DNA of 54,694 nucleotides from Dissophora ornata (lineage: Eukaryota > Mortierellomycota > Mortierellomycetes > Mortierellales > Mortierellaceae). This document shows, piece by piece, positions 24,999 to 35,900 of the stretch (position 1 is the stretch's first letter; every line of letters starts with the position of its first letter). The stretch covers positions 1-54,694 of the forward strand of contig MU616692.1 of assembly GCA_025201705.1 (NCBI GenBank), read 5' to 3'. The position numbers were made by a program, and so were the translations under genes. The notes below the pieces were generated by a model. It saw only the letters and a program-made list of their open reading frames with translations. It did no database searches and was not told the DNA's origin.

Positions 24999-25543
24999 CT
25001 CCCCAACCTTCTGACGGCCTCCACCAACCCCGCGCAACAGACACAGTAGTGTAATCCATCGCTTGGATCACTTCGAGGCATAACACACACGATCTAATGC
25101 CTTATACGGTGACGTATTTTAATCCGAATTTTTAAAAAAAATTTGATGCTGAAAGTCACGCCCCTGTCCATAAACAAAAAGAGCGTGTAGCCAGATTGAC
25201 CTTTTCTCCCTCTCTCTCGCACATTCCACAAAGGTAGACCATTGGGATGATCTCAATGCAGAGGACCCTCAGCTGGACACCCATAGCAGGAACAAGGAGA
25301 CGCCCAGCACAACACAGCAACAAAATTATCAAAGGAGAATTGAGATGACAAGACCATCGCGGACCCATCATCCTTTTTTTAATTCATATTTTGGGAAAAA
25401 TCCAGCATCATGCCAACCAGCATGTTCGATTCATCAGGATCTGGATTCTCGGATGAAACACTACACAATATGAAAAGGATTGTCAGGACTCACGCATTGT
25501 TCATTTTCCCTTCTCAATCTCTCATCAATCAGAATTATTCAAA
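24999..25543. promoter_or_regulatory. divergent intergenic region upstream of RPS13
   Basis: 545 bp between an unrecognised minus-strand gene and RPS13. It should include the RPS13 promoter; the last 50 bp before the start are C/T-rich. Short frames here have no support. Confidence 0.45.
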
Positions 25544-26159
25544 ATGGGTCGCATGCACAGCAGTGGTAAGGGTATCTCGAGCTCCGCTCTCCCCTACAAG
25601 CGCTCTCCTCCTTCCTGGTTGAAGACCTCCCCCGAAGATGTCTGCGACTCGATCTTCAAGCTCGCCAAGAAGGGTATGACCCCCTCCCAGATCGGTGTCA
25701 TTCTCCGTGACTCCCAGGGTATTGCCCAGGTCAAGAACGTCACTGGTAACAAGATTCTCCGTATCTTGAAGTCCAACGGTCTCGCCCCCGAGATCCCCGA
25801 GGATCTTTACCACTTGATCAAGAAGGCTGTCGCCGTCCGCAAGCACTTGGAGCGCAACCGCAAGGATTGCGATGGCAAGTTCCGTCTCATTTTGATTGAG
25901 TCCCGTATCCACCGTCTTGCCCGCTACTACAAGACCGCTGGCCAGCTCCCTCCCACCTGGAAGTAGTAAGTGCAAGCTCTCCTTGATGGTTTTTTCTTGA
26001 GGTTTTCTAGGATCGACGGTCGGGAGGATCTGTGGAATTATTTGTTGGACAAGGACTTTTTCGTGGCATTTATGTCAATGGGTATACTGACTTTTTTTTC
26101 CTTCCTACTTTTTCAACTTTAATAGCGAGTCCGCCACTGCCTCCGCTCTCGTTGCTTAA
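25544..26159 (+). CDS. RPS13: 40S ribosomal protein S13 (uS15)
   Basis: Two exons, 25544-25965 and 26126-26159, give 151 aa, the standard eukaryotic length. Read unspliced, the frame would stop at PPTWK; splicing at TA|GTAAGT joins to C-GAG and restores the conserved end [11 protein letters not shown]. The start [18 protein letters not shown] and the blocks [35 protein letters not shown] and [12 protein letters not shown] are diagnostic. Codon use is strongly biased toward C-ending codons (CTC, GTC, ATC, CGT), typical of a highly expressed gene. Two box C/D snoRNA copies lie about 290 and 720 bp downstream on the same strand. Confidence 0.98.
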
Positions 26160-26388
26160 ATTATTGCTTACGAGCATTAATTATGGGTTGTCAACGTTCG
26201 TTTTGGTCGGTCGCAAATCAATAAAGTCGAAGTTTTATAATTTCGCTTTTTGTACCAACCGGACCCCTTTCAGGAATATTGGATGCTGAATTTTTTCATG
26301 GATCAGAGATACGTCCATGTAATGGCGACCATTTTTTTTTTTGGAATCAGGGATATGACAGGAGCCATCGGCGAAGAAAAAAAGGAGG

Positions 26389-26797
26389 ACAGCTCCATGT
26401 GTCTTTTCCAGGAAAGCATCGCGCTCTATGTAATTGTTGTTGTTTTTTTGAGAGGAGTGATGACAGTAATCACTTTACCGAGAACATAACCCATGTGGTT
26501 TATTTGTATTTCACACTGGCTGACCTCTCAAAAAAACAACAACAACATATTGCTGGTTGATGCTTTCGAAGGAATTGATCATATGGGCAGACTGTTTCTT
26601 TTCTCCGTGAAGAATGGAGTTTCTCTGCCTTGTGTTAATTCTGCGTTTGATAGGCATGCATAATGTTGGGTTTCTGGGGAATGTGAAATGTTTTCGTAGT
26701 GATCAAGTATGATTTTTCAATTGTCTCCTGGTCTGTTCTGAACTATGAATAAAAAGGTATCCAAAGCACAATTGTACGTTAACAAACTTTCACTGAA
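26389..26797. repeat. tandem duplication, copy 1 (snoRNA-bearing)
   Basis: This ~409-bp segment, from ACAGCTCCATGTG to CACTGAA, is repeated at 26810-27205 with high identity. It contains a box C/D snoRNA near its 5' end and AATAAA near its 3' end. Copy 1 carries about 21 bp around 26605-26625 that copy 2 lacks. Confidence 0.95.
26450..26529 (+). ncRNA. box C/D snoRNA, copy 1
   Basis: C box GTGATGA is at 26457-26463 and D box CTGA at 26520-26523. The ends pair through GAGAGG (26450-26455) and CCTCTC (26524-26529). The stem extends outward to 22 perfect base pairs (26434-26455 with 26524-26545), through T7/A7 and GTT/AAC repeats. An 80-nt core is normal for this class. The guide just upstream of the D box, TTTCACACTGG, would pair with CCAGUGUGAAA; from memory large-subunit rRNA contains CAGUGUGAAUAC, which would place 2'-O-methylation on the U of CAGU. 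The boxes and stem are seen directly; the target is inferred. C'/D' boxes are weak. It may be processed from the RPS13 3' region or have its own promoter. Confidence 0.82.
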
Positions 26798-26809
26798 AGA
26801 AAATAGGGA

Positions 26810-27205
26810 ACAGCTCCATGTGTCTTTTTCCAGGAAAGCATCGCGCGCTCTATGTAATTGTTGTTGTTGTTTTTTTTGAGAGGAGTGATGACAGTAATCA
26901 CTTTACCGAGAACATAACCCATGTGGTTTATTTGTATTTCACACTGGCTGACCTCTCAAAAAAAACAACAACAACATATTGCTGGCTGATGCTTTCGAAG
27001 GAATTGATCAAAATGGCGGACTGTTTCTTTCTTCGTTTGTGTTGGTTCTGCGTTTGATAGGCATGCATAATGTTGGGTTTCTGGGAAATGTGAAATGTTT
27101 TCGTAGTGATCAAGTATGATTTTCAATTGTCTCCTGGTCTGTTCTGAACTATGAATAAAAAAAGGTATCCAAAGCACAATTGTACATAACAAACTCCTCA
27201 CTGAA
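26810..27205. repeat. tandem duplication, copy 2 (snoRNA-bearing)
   Basis: The second copy of the 26389-26797 segment, offset by about 428 bp at the snoRNA and 407 bp after an internal deletion of about 21 bp. Both copies keep AATAAA, at about 26748 and 27154. The duplication ends about 45 bp before the ETR1 stop, which converges from the right. Confidence 0.95.
26878..26957 (+). ncRNA. box C/D snoRNA, copy 2
   Basis: The 80-nt core is identical to copy 1: C box GTGATGA at 26885-26891, D box CTGA at 26948-26951, with GAGAGG and CCTCTC at the ends. The extended stem is longer, 25 perfect base pairs (26859-26883 with 26952-26976). Copy 1 has T7 opposite A7; copy 2 has T8 opposite A8, so both arms changed together. 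The guide is the same as in copy 1. Conservation of box elements, guide and pairing while flanks diverge supports a functional RNA. Confidence 0.82.
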
Positions 27206-27252
27206 TTTGTTGCAGTTTTAAAAAGGACTTTTGATATGCCTTTTTATTGATA

Positions 27253-28935
27253 TTACTCCATGATAAACACCTGCTTGCCATGTCCTGAAGTCGTCGCCAT
27301 CTTGATCGCCTCTATCAAACGTTCCTCCAAAGCTGCCGCGTCAGAGGTCGTCACCGACCACCCATTCTTGGAACAATTGATCTCTGAAAATTGACCTTTC
27401 TTCATAACATCCAACACACGATCAATCATCTCTTGGCGCTCTTCTGAAGAGTGCTCGTTGTTCCATGCCGAAAGCCAGAATCCCGAGGCGTGAACGTTTT
27501 TGAAGATTTGAAGACTAGCAGGCAAGATGAGTGGCTGGCGTGACATGGCGCCGTACGTGATCAAGTGTCCGTTTTTGCTGCAAAAAAAAGGGGGAAGGGA
27601 AGAAATAAAAAGGTCAGAAATGATTACTTGATGTAGGACATAGGTTGCTGTCCTTTTTTTTTTTCTTTTTTTTTTTACCTCAACAAACGAGCCATCTCCG
27701 TGGTTGGCTTGCCACCAACGCAATTGAAGCCGAGCTTAATCTCTTTTTTCAGAATCCACGACTTGACCAGTTCCTTGGTCTCGAGTTTTCCGAGCTGATC
27801 ATCCGTAAAAATATAGGTCGCCCCCAATTGCTTCAGCCTCTCGGCGACTTGTTCATGACCGGGTCTGTTCCTGATGATGTTGATAGTTTTCACGCCCAGG
27901 GGTTGTGCCAACTGGATGACAGCTTCACCCACGCCCGAGTTGGCACCGTTCTGAATAATAAAGTCGCCTGTGGAATCAATTCTATGTTAGCGTAAATCAA
28001 TCGTATAGTGTAGGCAGATCTATGTTCGCGTCTTTAAGACGTATAAGGACACTCGTTTGTTGTTATTTTTGCGTTGTTACCTGGCGACAAGGTCTTGAAA
28101 TCTCTCAGCATCCGATACGCCGTACAAGGGTTCACCGTCAAGGTAGCCAACTGCACCACATCCAAATGTAAAGAATCACCACCCTCAGTCATCTTCTCCA
28201 CAGATCGTACTTTTGTCAAATCCTTGGCGTTGAAATTTCCATGCGATCGCCAAGTACCCATTCCTGCAGATCCCATCACGACCCAATCTCCCACTTTAAA
28301 GACATGTCCAACTTTGGATCCAACTTTTGTCACTTTTGCAACACCTTCGTTACCACCGACCGCCACGGGGGGTTGACTATCGGTATCGCCATCAAATGCA
28401 GGGGGTGTTGAAGAAGCGAAAGAGGAGGAGGAGGAAGGGGTGTAGAGCTGGGTGGTCATCGGTGGTTTGAGAGGGTAGACACCTTCAACTTGGTTGATAT
28501 CTGCAGGGTTGATGGGCGAGGCCAGGAACTGAACTTGGACGGAATCTTCACCGGGTGGCTCCAATGTGTGCCGCAGAACTCTGTTTTCGAGAAATTAGAA
28601 TGGTGCTTTATCTTGTAAACAAGGGCCACGAGGAAAGGGGACAAGAGAACTTACTTTAGTACTTCGGCAGGTCGGCCATAGGAAGAATACACAAGGGCCG
28701 TTGCACGCGTCGAATCCTTAGATCCAGTGGCAGAGATACTCATGCACCGTCTTGCATCGTGATAGATTGTATGCTTTGACGTCTGGGTCAACAGCTGTTG
28801 GCGCTGTTGAGTTGAGAGGCACCTGAAACGGATTGCAGCCATGGTCGCGACTGATCTTGAACTCCCAACCGCGACGCGGGGGATCATTGTGCGAGCGTCA
28901 TGCTTTGCCGCGAGAGCGATTTGTTTGAGAAGCAT
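27253..28935 (-). CDS. ETR1: mitochondrial trans-2-enoyl-CoA/ACP reductase
   Basis: Four exons, 28935-28655, 28580-28081, 27967-27679 and 27577-27253, give 464 aa. A long N-terminal segment rich in Arg, Ser, Thr and Ala with few acids is a likely matrix presequence. The MDR-type reductase then starts ATALVYSSYGRPAEVLKVLR. Signatures include SPINPADINQVEGVYP, GGNEGVAKV, LTVNPCTAYRML, the NADPH-binding QNGANSGVGEAVIQLA, and INCSKNGWSV near the end. This pattern is MECR/Etr1, the last step of mitochondrial type II fatty acid synthesis that supplies the lipoate precursor and supports respiration. A Ser/Thr/Pro-rich insert (TPSSSSSFASSTPPAF) sits after PPMTTQLY. It converges on the snoRNA duplication. 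Confidence 0.95.
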
Positions 28936-29149
28936 TGTCGAGGCCAGGTCTCCAGAATGATGCTGTCAATTACTCGGGAGAGAATAAAGTGAATGTGGGA
29001 ACAAAACATCGCACTGCGAGCATGGAAGTGTCGGGTACACGTGACGAGAGCATGGAGATGCACACGAGACGCGTTCACGCGCGCTATTTATTCTTGAAAA
29101 GAAGTTTGTATATTGTGTTATCAGCCAAAATCTGTCTAAGGAGACTCTT

Positions 29150-31470
29150 CTACTTATTAAGGACACGAACCCACACGCCTTCGCTAGGCACGCCGTTCTC
29201 GACAACCGTCATCTGGTACCAGCCAGGAGGCGCCAGCGCTCCATCCCTGGGTCCCTTGACCCTCAAGCGATCCATGAAGCCCTGCTTCTGCACGTAACCA
29301 ACAATCTCGAGTCCAACAAGCCGGTGACTCATGTGTGTTGAATGCGTCGAGAATCCACCGTTTATCAGGTTGACCTGGACCCTAGAAGGCGTGCTATTAT
29401 CAGGGCTGCCCTTGGGTGTCACGACCTGACTCTCCATCATAGCCCCTCCATGGAACATCACCTCAATCTCAAACTCGGTAGCATACGAAATCACATTCTC
29501 GTTCGTGTCGCCGTCACCTTGTCCACGTTCGGGACTCAACTTGGCAGCTTGAAGATCATCGACAGACAAGGCTGCAGGACGATTGACAATACGCCCGATA
29601 GTGTTCTCGGCCTTTAGAAGAGGTCGCGGGACGTCTGCAAACAAGTATCCAGGTGAGAACATCTCGACACGGTATTCGACAGGGAATTCGCCCCAAACCT
29701 TTGAGTTGGTATTCGGATTCGAGCCCGCCACCAAGACGCGCCCATCCAAGACGGGCATTGCAATTGAGTGGTACAACCGAGGAATATAACTTGGGTTCTG
29801 GACCGTAAAGCGGGATTTAGCCTCCTTGGACTCATCGTTGTCCCAAGGCTGGTACCGGACAGGCCGCAGGACGGGGTCCGCAGCACGATCATATCCTGCA
29901 GTTCCTTTGTTAGCACCGTTAAAGATGAGAACTGACCCATCGGGTACTATGACCATGTCTGGCATCATTCTTCCAAAGGGCATATCCTCTATAACCCATG
30001 CTGGGCGTTCGCTCAATGGTTTGATACGTCCGCATTGCTCCTGACCTTGAGCACGGGAGGCGAACTCGGTGGAACCACCACAGATAAAAACCTCAGGCTC
30101 GTAGTTATTTTCCGGTCTAAGAGGAAGAAGGAGACTGCCGCCAGAGAGTGGATAGTTGCGTGGGGGACCAGGAAGGTCAGGGAGATTCTTGATGATTGAC
30201 CATGTCTTTGTGGAAAAGATAATGGCTCTTGTGTTGGCGAAAATGAATAGGTTTCCATCTGGCATTAAATTTACCATCTGAGATACCATCGCCAAAGAAG
30301 TATGATGTATCAGTTAATAACATGTAAGCAGGTTTGGAACGAACCCTGTATACAATGTAAAGAAAATGACTTACGGGATACAAGTTGTAAGGCAAAGTCT
30401 CCAAAAGGAATGGAAAGTGAGTAGGGTTGGATGGCAATGGTGGATACAACTCCCAGGAAGAGACGCTGATCTCTTCCGAATTCTCAGATGCACCACGGTT
30501 AGCGCCACCGATAATAAAGAGTCGTCCATCAGCCAGGGTCTCGACGGTCGGATACCATCGTCCAGCCGTCAACGAGATTTCGCTGCGTATGTCCCAGTCA
30601 CATTTCGATTCCGTGGCATTGCACGCAGACAAGAACCGTAAAGAATTCCAGCCCTCTTCAACCACCCCCTGTGCCTCAGCTCCACCCAAAGACACGATCG
30701 TCTAGTCATTAGAAAAACACAAAATGATTTAGCATGATAGAATCACTGCCATATTTCCAAGACTAAAGACGTCATTTTTCACTTACGCCATCTGGCCGGT
30801 ATCCTCCCGCTGAGCAGAAGAAGTTGGTTTTTGTGTGCAGAGGTCTGAAGGTCGCCTCGGCGATATCGTACTCAACTGACCACGAATACTTTTTGCGGTC
30901 TTCTGGTAGATACGCATGACTGCCCTTCTCAACCTTTTCCAAGAACACCATCTTGTTGGTGTTTGGGATCAAGGTTCCATGCATGGCACTCACACCAGAA
31001 ACACCGACTAGATCCCACTGTCCCATCTGTCTGCCTGTTCCACGGTGATGTACCACAGGATATTGCTGTCCCTCGTCTTGAATTGCGGTCACCATGTTAT
31101 TATCCTTTTTGTTTGCTACTGTTGCCTCAGCGGGATTTTTATCCTTCTTGGCCACAAACGAGTAGACGCCGTCAAAGATAGTGGAGCTGACATCGCTGGA
31201 TTGGACGCGATCCACCTTTTTGTGTTTCCTGGCGAAAAAATTGAGAGATTCAAGTACTGAGCCGGCATCAGCCATCATGATAGACGAAGAAGATCCGGAA
31301 ACGGGCAAGGCCCAAGGTGAAAGGGCGCCAGATAAAGAAGACGAATCGGGCGTCAGGACTAGCAAAAGTCCGACGAGAAATTGGCTGCTGGCCTGGCTAA
31401 GAGACATGATGCTGTTGCGAGGTTGGGCGGTAGAACCATGGCGGCTACTGGCCCTTGACAAGAGCACCAT
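29150..31470 (-). CDS. copper radical oxidase (glyoxal/galactose oxidase-like)
   Basis: Three exons, 31470-30787, 30701-30375 and 30277-29150, give 712 aa, or 691 from the Met at 31407. That second Met begins MSLSQASSQFLVGLLLVL, a better signal peptide, so it may be the real start. The kelch-like N-terminal domain and the C-terminal DUF1929-like domain are both present. All expected copper-radical residues appear: the Cys in NFFCSAGGY, the partner Tyr in GRWYPTVETLADG, Tyr-His in PRLYHSIAMP, and the axial His in GFSTHSTHMSHRLVGLE. Such enzymes oxidise aldehydes or alcohols and release H2O2 outside the cell or in the wall. The substrate cannot be read from sequence. It is divergent from the coiled-coil gene at 32961. 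Confidence 0.9.
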
Positions 31471-32960
31471 TCTAGAGGGGGGTATATGTCTTGAGTAAGG
31501 GTATATGTGCTATGGTAGTGGGATGATGTTCCTAAGGATGATGCAGCAAGAATGGGGGTATAATGTGTGAGGTAGCTTGGGGCGACAATGGATGAGAATG
31601 CAAAAGGCAAACGAGGAAAAAAAAAGAGAGTGTAAGGTTGCAAGGTTGCAAGAAAAGTCATAAGTAAACCGTATCGGACATTCCTTTCTTCACCGATAGC
31701 AGTATACGTTGTCAGACCTTTTGGTCGTTCATGCATCAACCTGGTTCGTTGCGCTCAGAATAAGAGTTCAACGATCCTGATTTTCCTCAGATCTCATATT
31801 CCGATGACGACAATGCTTCCGCATGCAGCAAAGATAATCCATAGCTCACAGAAAGACCAAACGTGGGCAGAATGCTAACTGCAATCAGGAGGACGACGAC
31901 GCGCGCTAAAGGGTCTATTTTCTTCACGACGTCCATTATTCATGAGGATTTTGTGTTCGGATACGGTAGAACGCAGGTGGCGTAGTTTGACGCGTGCGGG
32001 ACGATCCAATTGACTGTGCTGTACGCGATCTTCGCAACGGGGTTTCGTTGATAAACAGTTCAATTATACCTGCGTTTACCCGTTTGCGGGAACACACAAA
32101 ACGCACAGCGATGTAGAATATCAACGTGGGTGTGACGTTTGGCAATACGGTCTACGCACTGACGGTGGCACGAAGCGGTCCTGAGAGCATTCACTGCGAC
32201 AAAGCATCGTCTGCTGTGAGTGACAGCTTGGATTCCCTTTTGCCGATAAACATGATACGGTGGCCATGCCTTTTAGCCACGGATACCGGTGGGGCATGGT
32301 TTGACAGGCGTTTGTTTTGTTCGCGTGATGTGGTTGGCTGGCAAATGCGCTTCTTGGTCAGCGTCCGTCCCTCTTATTGGCTGCAGTGGTGTTACCGGCG
32401 TTGAATCTCTTGTGTTTACGGATGAGCACCCAAAGTACGGCTTTGCAACCATCGTCCTATTGCGATTGTTCTTTTATTTTCTTCTCGTTTCCTTCTTCTC
32501 ACCCCTCCTTTCTTTCCTTACCCCATCTCGCTCCTCCACTTTGTTTATCTGTCCCTGTTCTGGCTGTGCTCTGTCCCTTCAAACATCCCCAGACCCGACA
32601 CTAGGAGAAAGAAAGCTGGCAAAAATCAAACAAACAGAAAAGGAACACACTCGCAGGTACGCCATTCCCATTTCAACTTCGCCATAAAACTGATCAGCGC
32701 CAATAATCAGCGAGCTCATCATGGCAGACAGCCCAAGGGATTGCAGAGTCTGCAATCCCTCGCTCAGCGGCATCCGCAATGCAAGGCTGGTTTTCCTACC
32801 CGACCGGGTGTGTGGACAACGGCAATCTAACACTCCAACCACACTCCTTTGTTTGTTTCAAAATAGATCTCTTTGTGTGTGTTTTCTAATTTTTTCTGTG
32901 TAATCTGGATCGTTCATTTGTCCTGATCATCCCGTCTCGCTCGTAATCTGACTCGCTGTC
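31471..32960. promoter_or_regulatory. 1.5-kb divergent intergenic region
   Basis: This lies between the copper radical oxidase (minus) and the coiled-coil membrane protein (plus). It has no supported gene. It contains a perfect 25-bp palindrome at 32736-32760 and a C/T-rich stretch at 32470-32580 typical of fungal promoters. Confidence 0.5.
32736..32760. promoter_or_regulatory. perfect palindrome in promoter
   Basis: AGGGATTGCAGA, one central G, then its exact reverse complement TCTGCAATCCCT. It lies about 200 bp upstream of the start at 32961, so it could be a dimeric factor site or a 5' UTR hairpin. Function is inferred only from symmetry and position. Confidence 0.5.
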
Positions 32961-35900
32961 ATGGAATTCGTGAACTCCAGCACAGTTATTGCCGTGGCCC
33001 TTGTGGCCGGAGCAGTGCTTGTTTATGCCTACCAGAACGTCTACGAGCCTAATGCCTATCATAATCGCGCACTCCTGGCCGAGCAAGCACAGAAGGAGCT
33101 TTTGGAAGAACATGAGAACCAGGCCAAGCGCGGAAGCAACAAACAGGCGAAGAAGAAGTAAGTCCCCCGCCCCCCTCTCCTTAAATCCTCGCATCCGTAG
33201 ACAAGGGAAAGGTTACATTTTCCTCCTTGGCTGGTAGGGAGTTTGAGTTTCCCGTTTACGCCTTGCGTCTCCACAAAAAAAAAAAGGACACATAAGCACA
33301 CAGCAACAATCAAAGCTGGGCTGATCGCTCGCTTCTCCCACCGTGGATCAGCTCTCGTGCACGATTTGCAACAAGCAAAAAAAAGCAAGTGAAATAAGGA
33401 CACTGGGATGGGGTTTGCGCTGGAAAGTAGTGAGCACTTGTTTTTAGACACGGTGGATCCAATTGAGTTTATCCAGCGCTATCGGTTCCACAAGTCGCGG
33501 GATGAAGAATGATGCGTTCGGAACCCATTCCGTGCTCTGTACCTGATTTTCCCTCTCTTGCGCTGTTCTTCCTTCCTGTTGCAGTTTGGGAGTGTGTGGC
33601 TCCATCCGTCCAAAACACAAAACATCCCAGCAGAAAAGATTAAGCTCTTCCCACGTTGCCCAGAAAAAAAAATAACCAATCATCGTCTTTCACCCTCGGT
33701 ATCGCTGTCCTACTTAGGCCAGTCCAAGCTGCCCGCCCAAAGAAGGCCGATGCTGTTCAGGAAAAGGAATCTGCTGACACTGACGCTGTCGATGAGAGAG
33801 TTATCTCCTCCAACCCTTTCGATCTCTTGGACGCTGCCCCTGTCAAGTCCGTGAGTAAGAAGGAGGCCAAGAAGACTACTTCCGTCCCCACCCCTGCCCC
33901 TGCTGTTGTGCAGAAGTCTGAGAAGGCTGCTAGCCCAGTTGCCGCCCCCGTTACCGCTGCCCCTGTTACTGCCGCTGACGTTCCTGTCGCACCTGTCACT
34001 GTCGAGGAGACCAAGGTGGAGGAACCCAAGGTCTCCTCCAAGAAAACCAAGGTTGCCAAGAAGGAGATTGCCCAGACTGCTGAACCCGTCAAGATCGCTG
34101 AGCCTGTCAAGGCTGCCGAACCCGTCGTTACCAAGACTGAGAAGGCCCAGGTCGCCCAGGAGCAACCCAAGGCTGTTGAAATTGCTGCCCCTGCTGAAGA
34201 CTCTGCTCTTAAGAACGAGGTTGATGCCCTTCATATTTTGTTGAAGACTAAGGATCAAGAAATCGCTGCTGCCCAAGTCCAAACGGAAAAGGCCAAGACC
34301 CAGGTTCAGGATCTCCAGAAGCAACTGGAGGCCAATGCCGAGGTTGTTAAGGCTGCCAAGAAGACCGAGAACCGCGCCCAGTCTGTTGACTCGAAACTCG
34401 AGTCGCTTAACTTTACCAACTCACTCTTGGTCAAGCAATTGGCTGTCGAGAAGGAGAAGGCCAAGGCTGCACAGGAACAGGCTCAAAAGGCATCGGAAAA
34501 TTCGAACGTTGTTGTGGAGTTGGAACGCCAGATTCAGGATCTTCAGCAGAGCCGTGCTCATCTCGGAGCTCAGTTGGATCGCGCGGGTGAGATCAATCGC
34601 GAGATGCAGCAGAAGTTCGCACGTGCTGAGAACGACATCAACCAGTTTTCGCGTAACGTTCGGGAGGCTGAGCACCGCGCTGAGGTTGCATTGAGGGAGC
34701 GCAACGATTTACACCACAATTATTCCTTGATCTTGACCGACAAGGATGCTAGGATCGCTTCGGTCGAGTCTGATCTCAGGTCTTTGGAGAATGAGCTCGA
34801 GAACTCCAAGTTGCAGGTTGAGCAGTACGCAGAGGCTGTCAACCACGCCGAGGAGGTCTCTCATAGCCAGGTAGAGACCTTTGAGGGTGAGAAGCACTCC
34901 TTGATTGAGGAAATTGATATGCTTCGCAGCCAGATTTCTCAGGAATCTGAGAAGGTTGCTAAGAAGGAGGCTGAGGTTAAGCGCGTCGAGGAGGAGGTCA
35001 AGATTGTTAAGGAGGAGTTGGCTAAGAGTCACGAGGAACACAAGAGCTTGTCGTCAAAGCGTGAGGAGCATGCCACCGCTCTCTCCACTAAGGAGGCCGT
35101 TCTTTCCGCCAAGACTGCTGAGTTGTCTGCTGCCAACGAGAAGCTTTCTGCCGCTGAGGTGGATTTGAGCAAGGCCCAGAACGAGATCAAGTCGTTGGAG
35201 ACCAAGGTCGTGGAACTCCGATCCACGCACACTGGCGCTTTGAGCACTCAAAAGGAGCAATTTGCCCACTTGACCAAGGAATTGGACACTTCCAACAGCC
35301 AGATCGCGAGCTTGGTCAAGGAGCAGGAGTCTCTGAATGTTTGCATCGCTGAGTTGAAGGAGCGCGCGGTTGAGAACGCCAAGAAGTCCGAGGATCAGTC
35401 CAGCACTCTTCAGAAGCGTGTCGAGGAGTTGCAGCAAGAAGTTGCTGCCAAGGAGTCGAGCCACAAGGCCATTATCACCGAGAAGGAGAGCCTTGCCTCG
35501 GAGCTCGCTACTGCCGCTGCATCCCACCAGTCTGTCAAGACGGAGCACGAATCCTTGAGCAAGGAGAAGGAGGAGCTCGCAGCTGCTGTTGCTGCCAAGT
35601 CTGCCGAGTTGGAGGCTGTTGTCAAGACATCTGAGGAGACGAAGAAGGAACTTGTGACTGCTGTTGCTACCAAGTCTGCCGAGCTGGAGGCGGTTGCCAA
35701 GACAGCTGAGGAGACTAAGAGAGAACTTGCGGCCAAGTCTGCCGAGCTGGAGGTGGTTGCCAAGNNNNNNNNNNNNNNNNNNNNNNNNNNNNNNNNNNNN
35801 NNNNNNNNNNNNNNNNNNNNNNNNNNNNNNNNNNNNNNNNNNNNNNNNNNNNNNNNNNNNNNNNNNNNNNNNNNNNNNNNNNNNNNNNNNNNNNNNNNNN

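Noticed and set aside
25966..26125. Possible U14-like or other snoRNA inside the RPS13 intron
   Set aside because: Animal RPS13 introns host a snoRNA, so I checked. TTGATGG and a later CTGA are present, but the C box does not fit RUGAUGA and the flanks do not pair.
26389..27205. MITE-type transposon, from the terminal inverted repeats around the 75-nt core
   Set aside because: The inverted repeats frame C and D boxes exactly, the duplication unit is much larger than the inverted repeat, and no target-site duplication is evident.
33656..33717. Start of the coiled-coil protein at a Met at 33656
   Set aside because: Exon 1 at 32961-33157 supplies a membrane anchor and joins in frame at the CTTAG acceptor at 33717; the 33656 Met lies in the intron.
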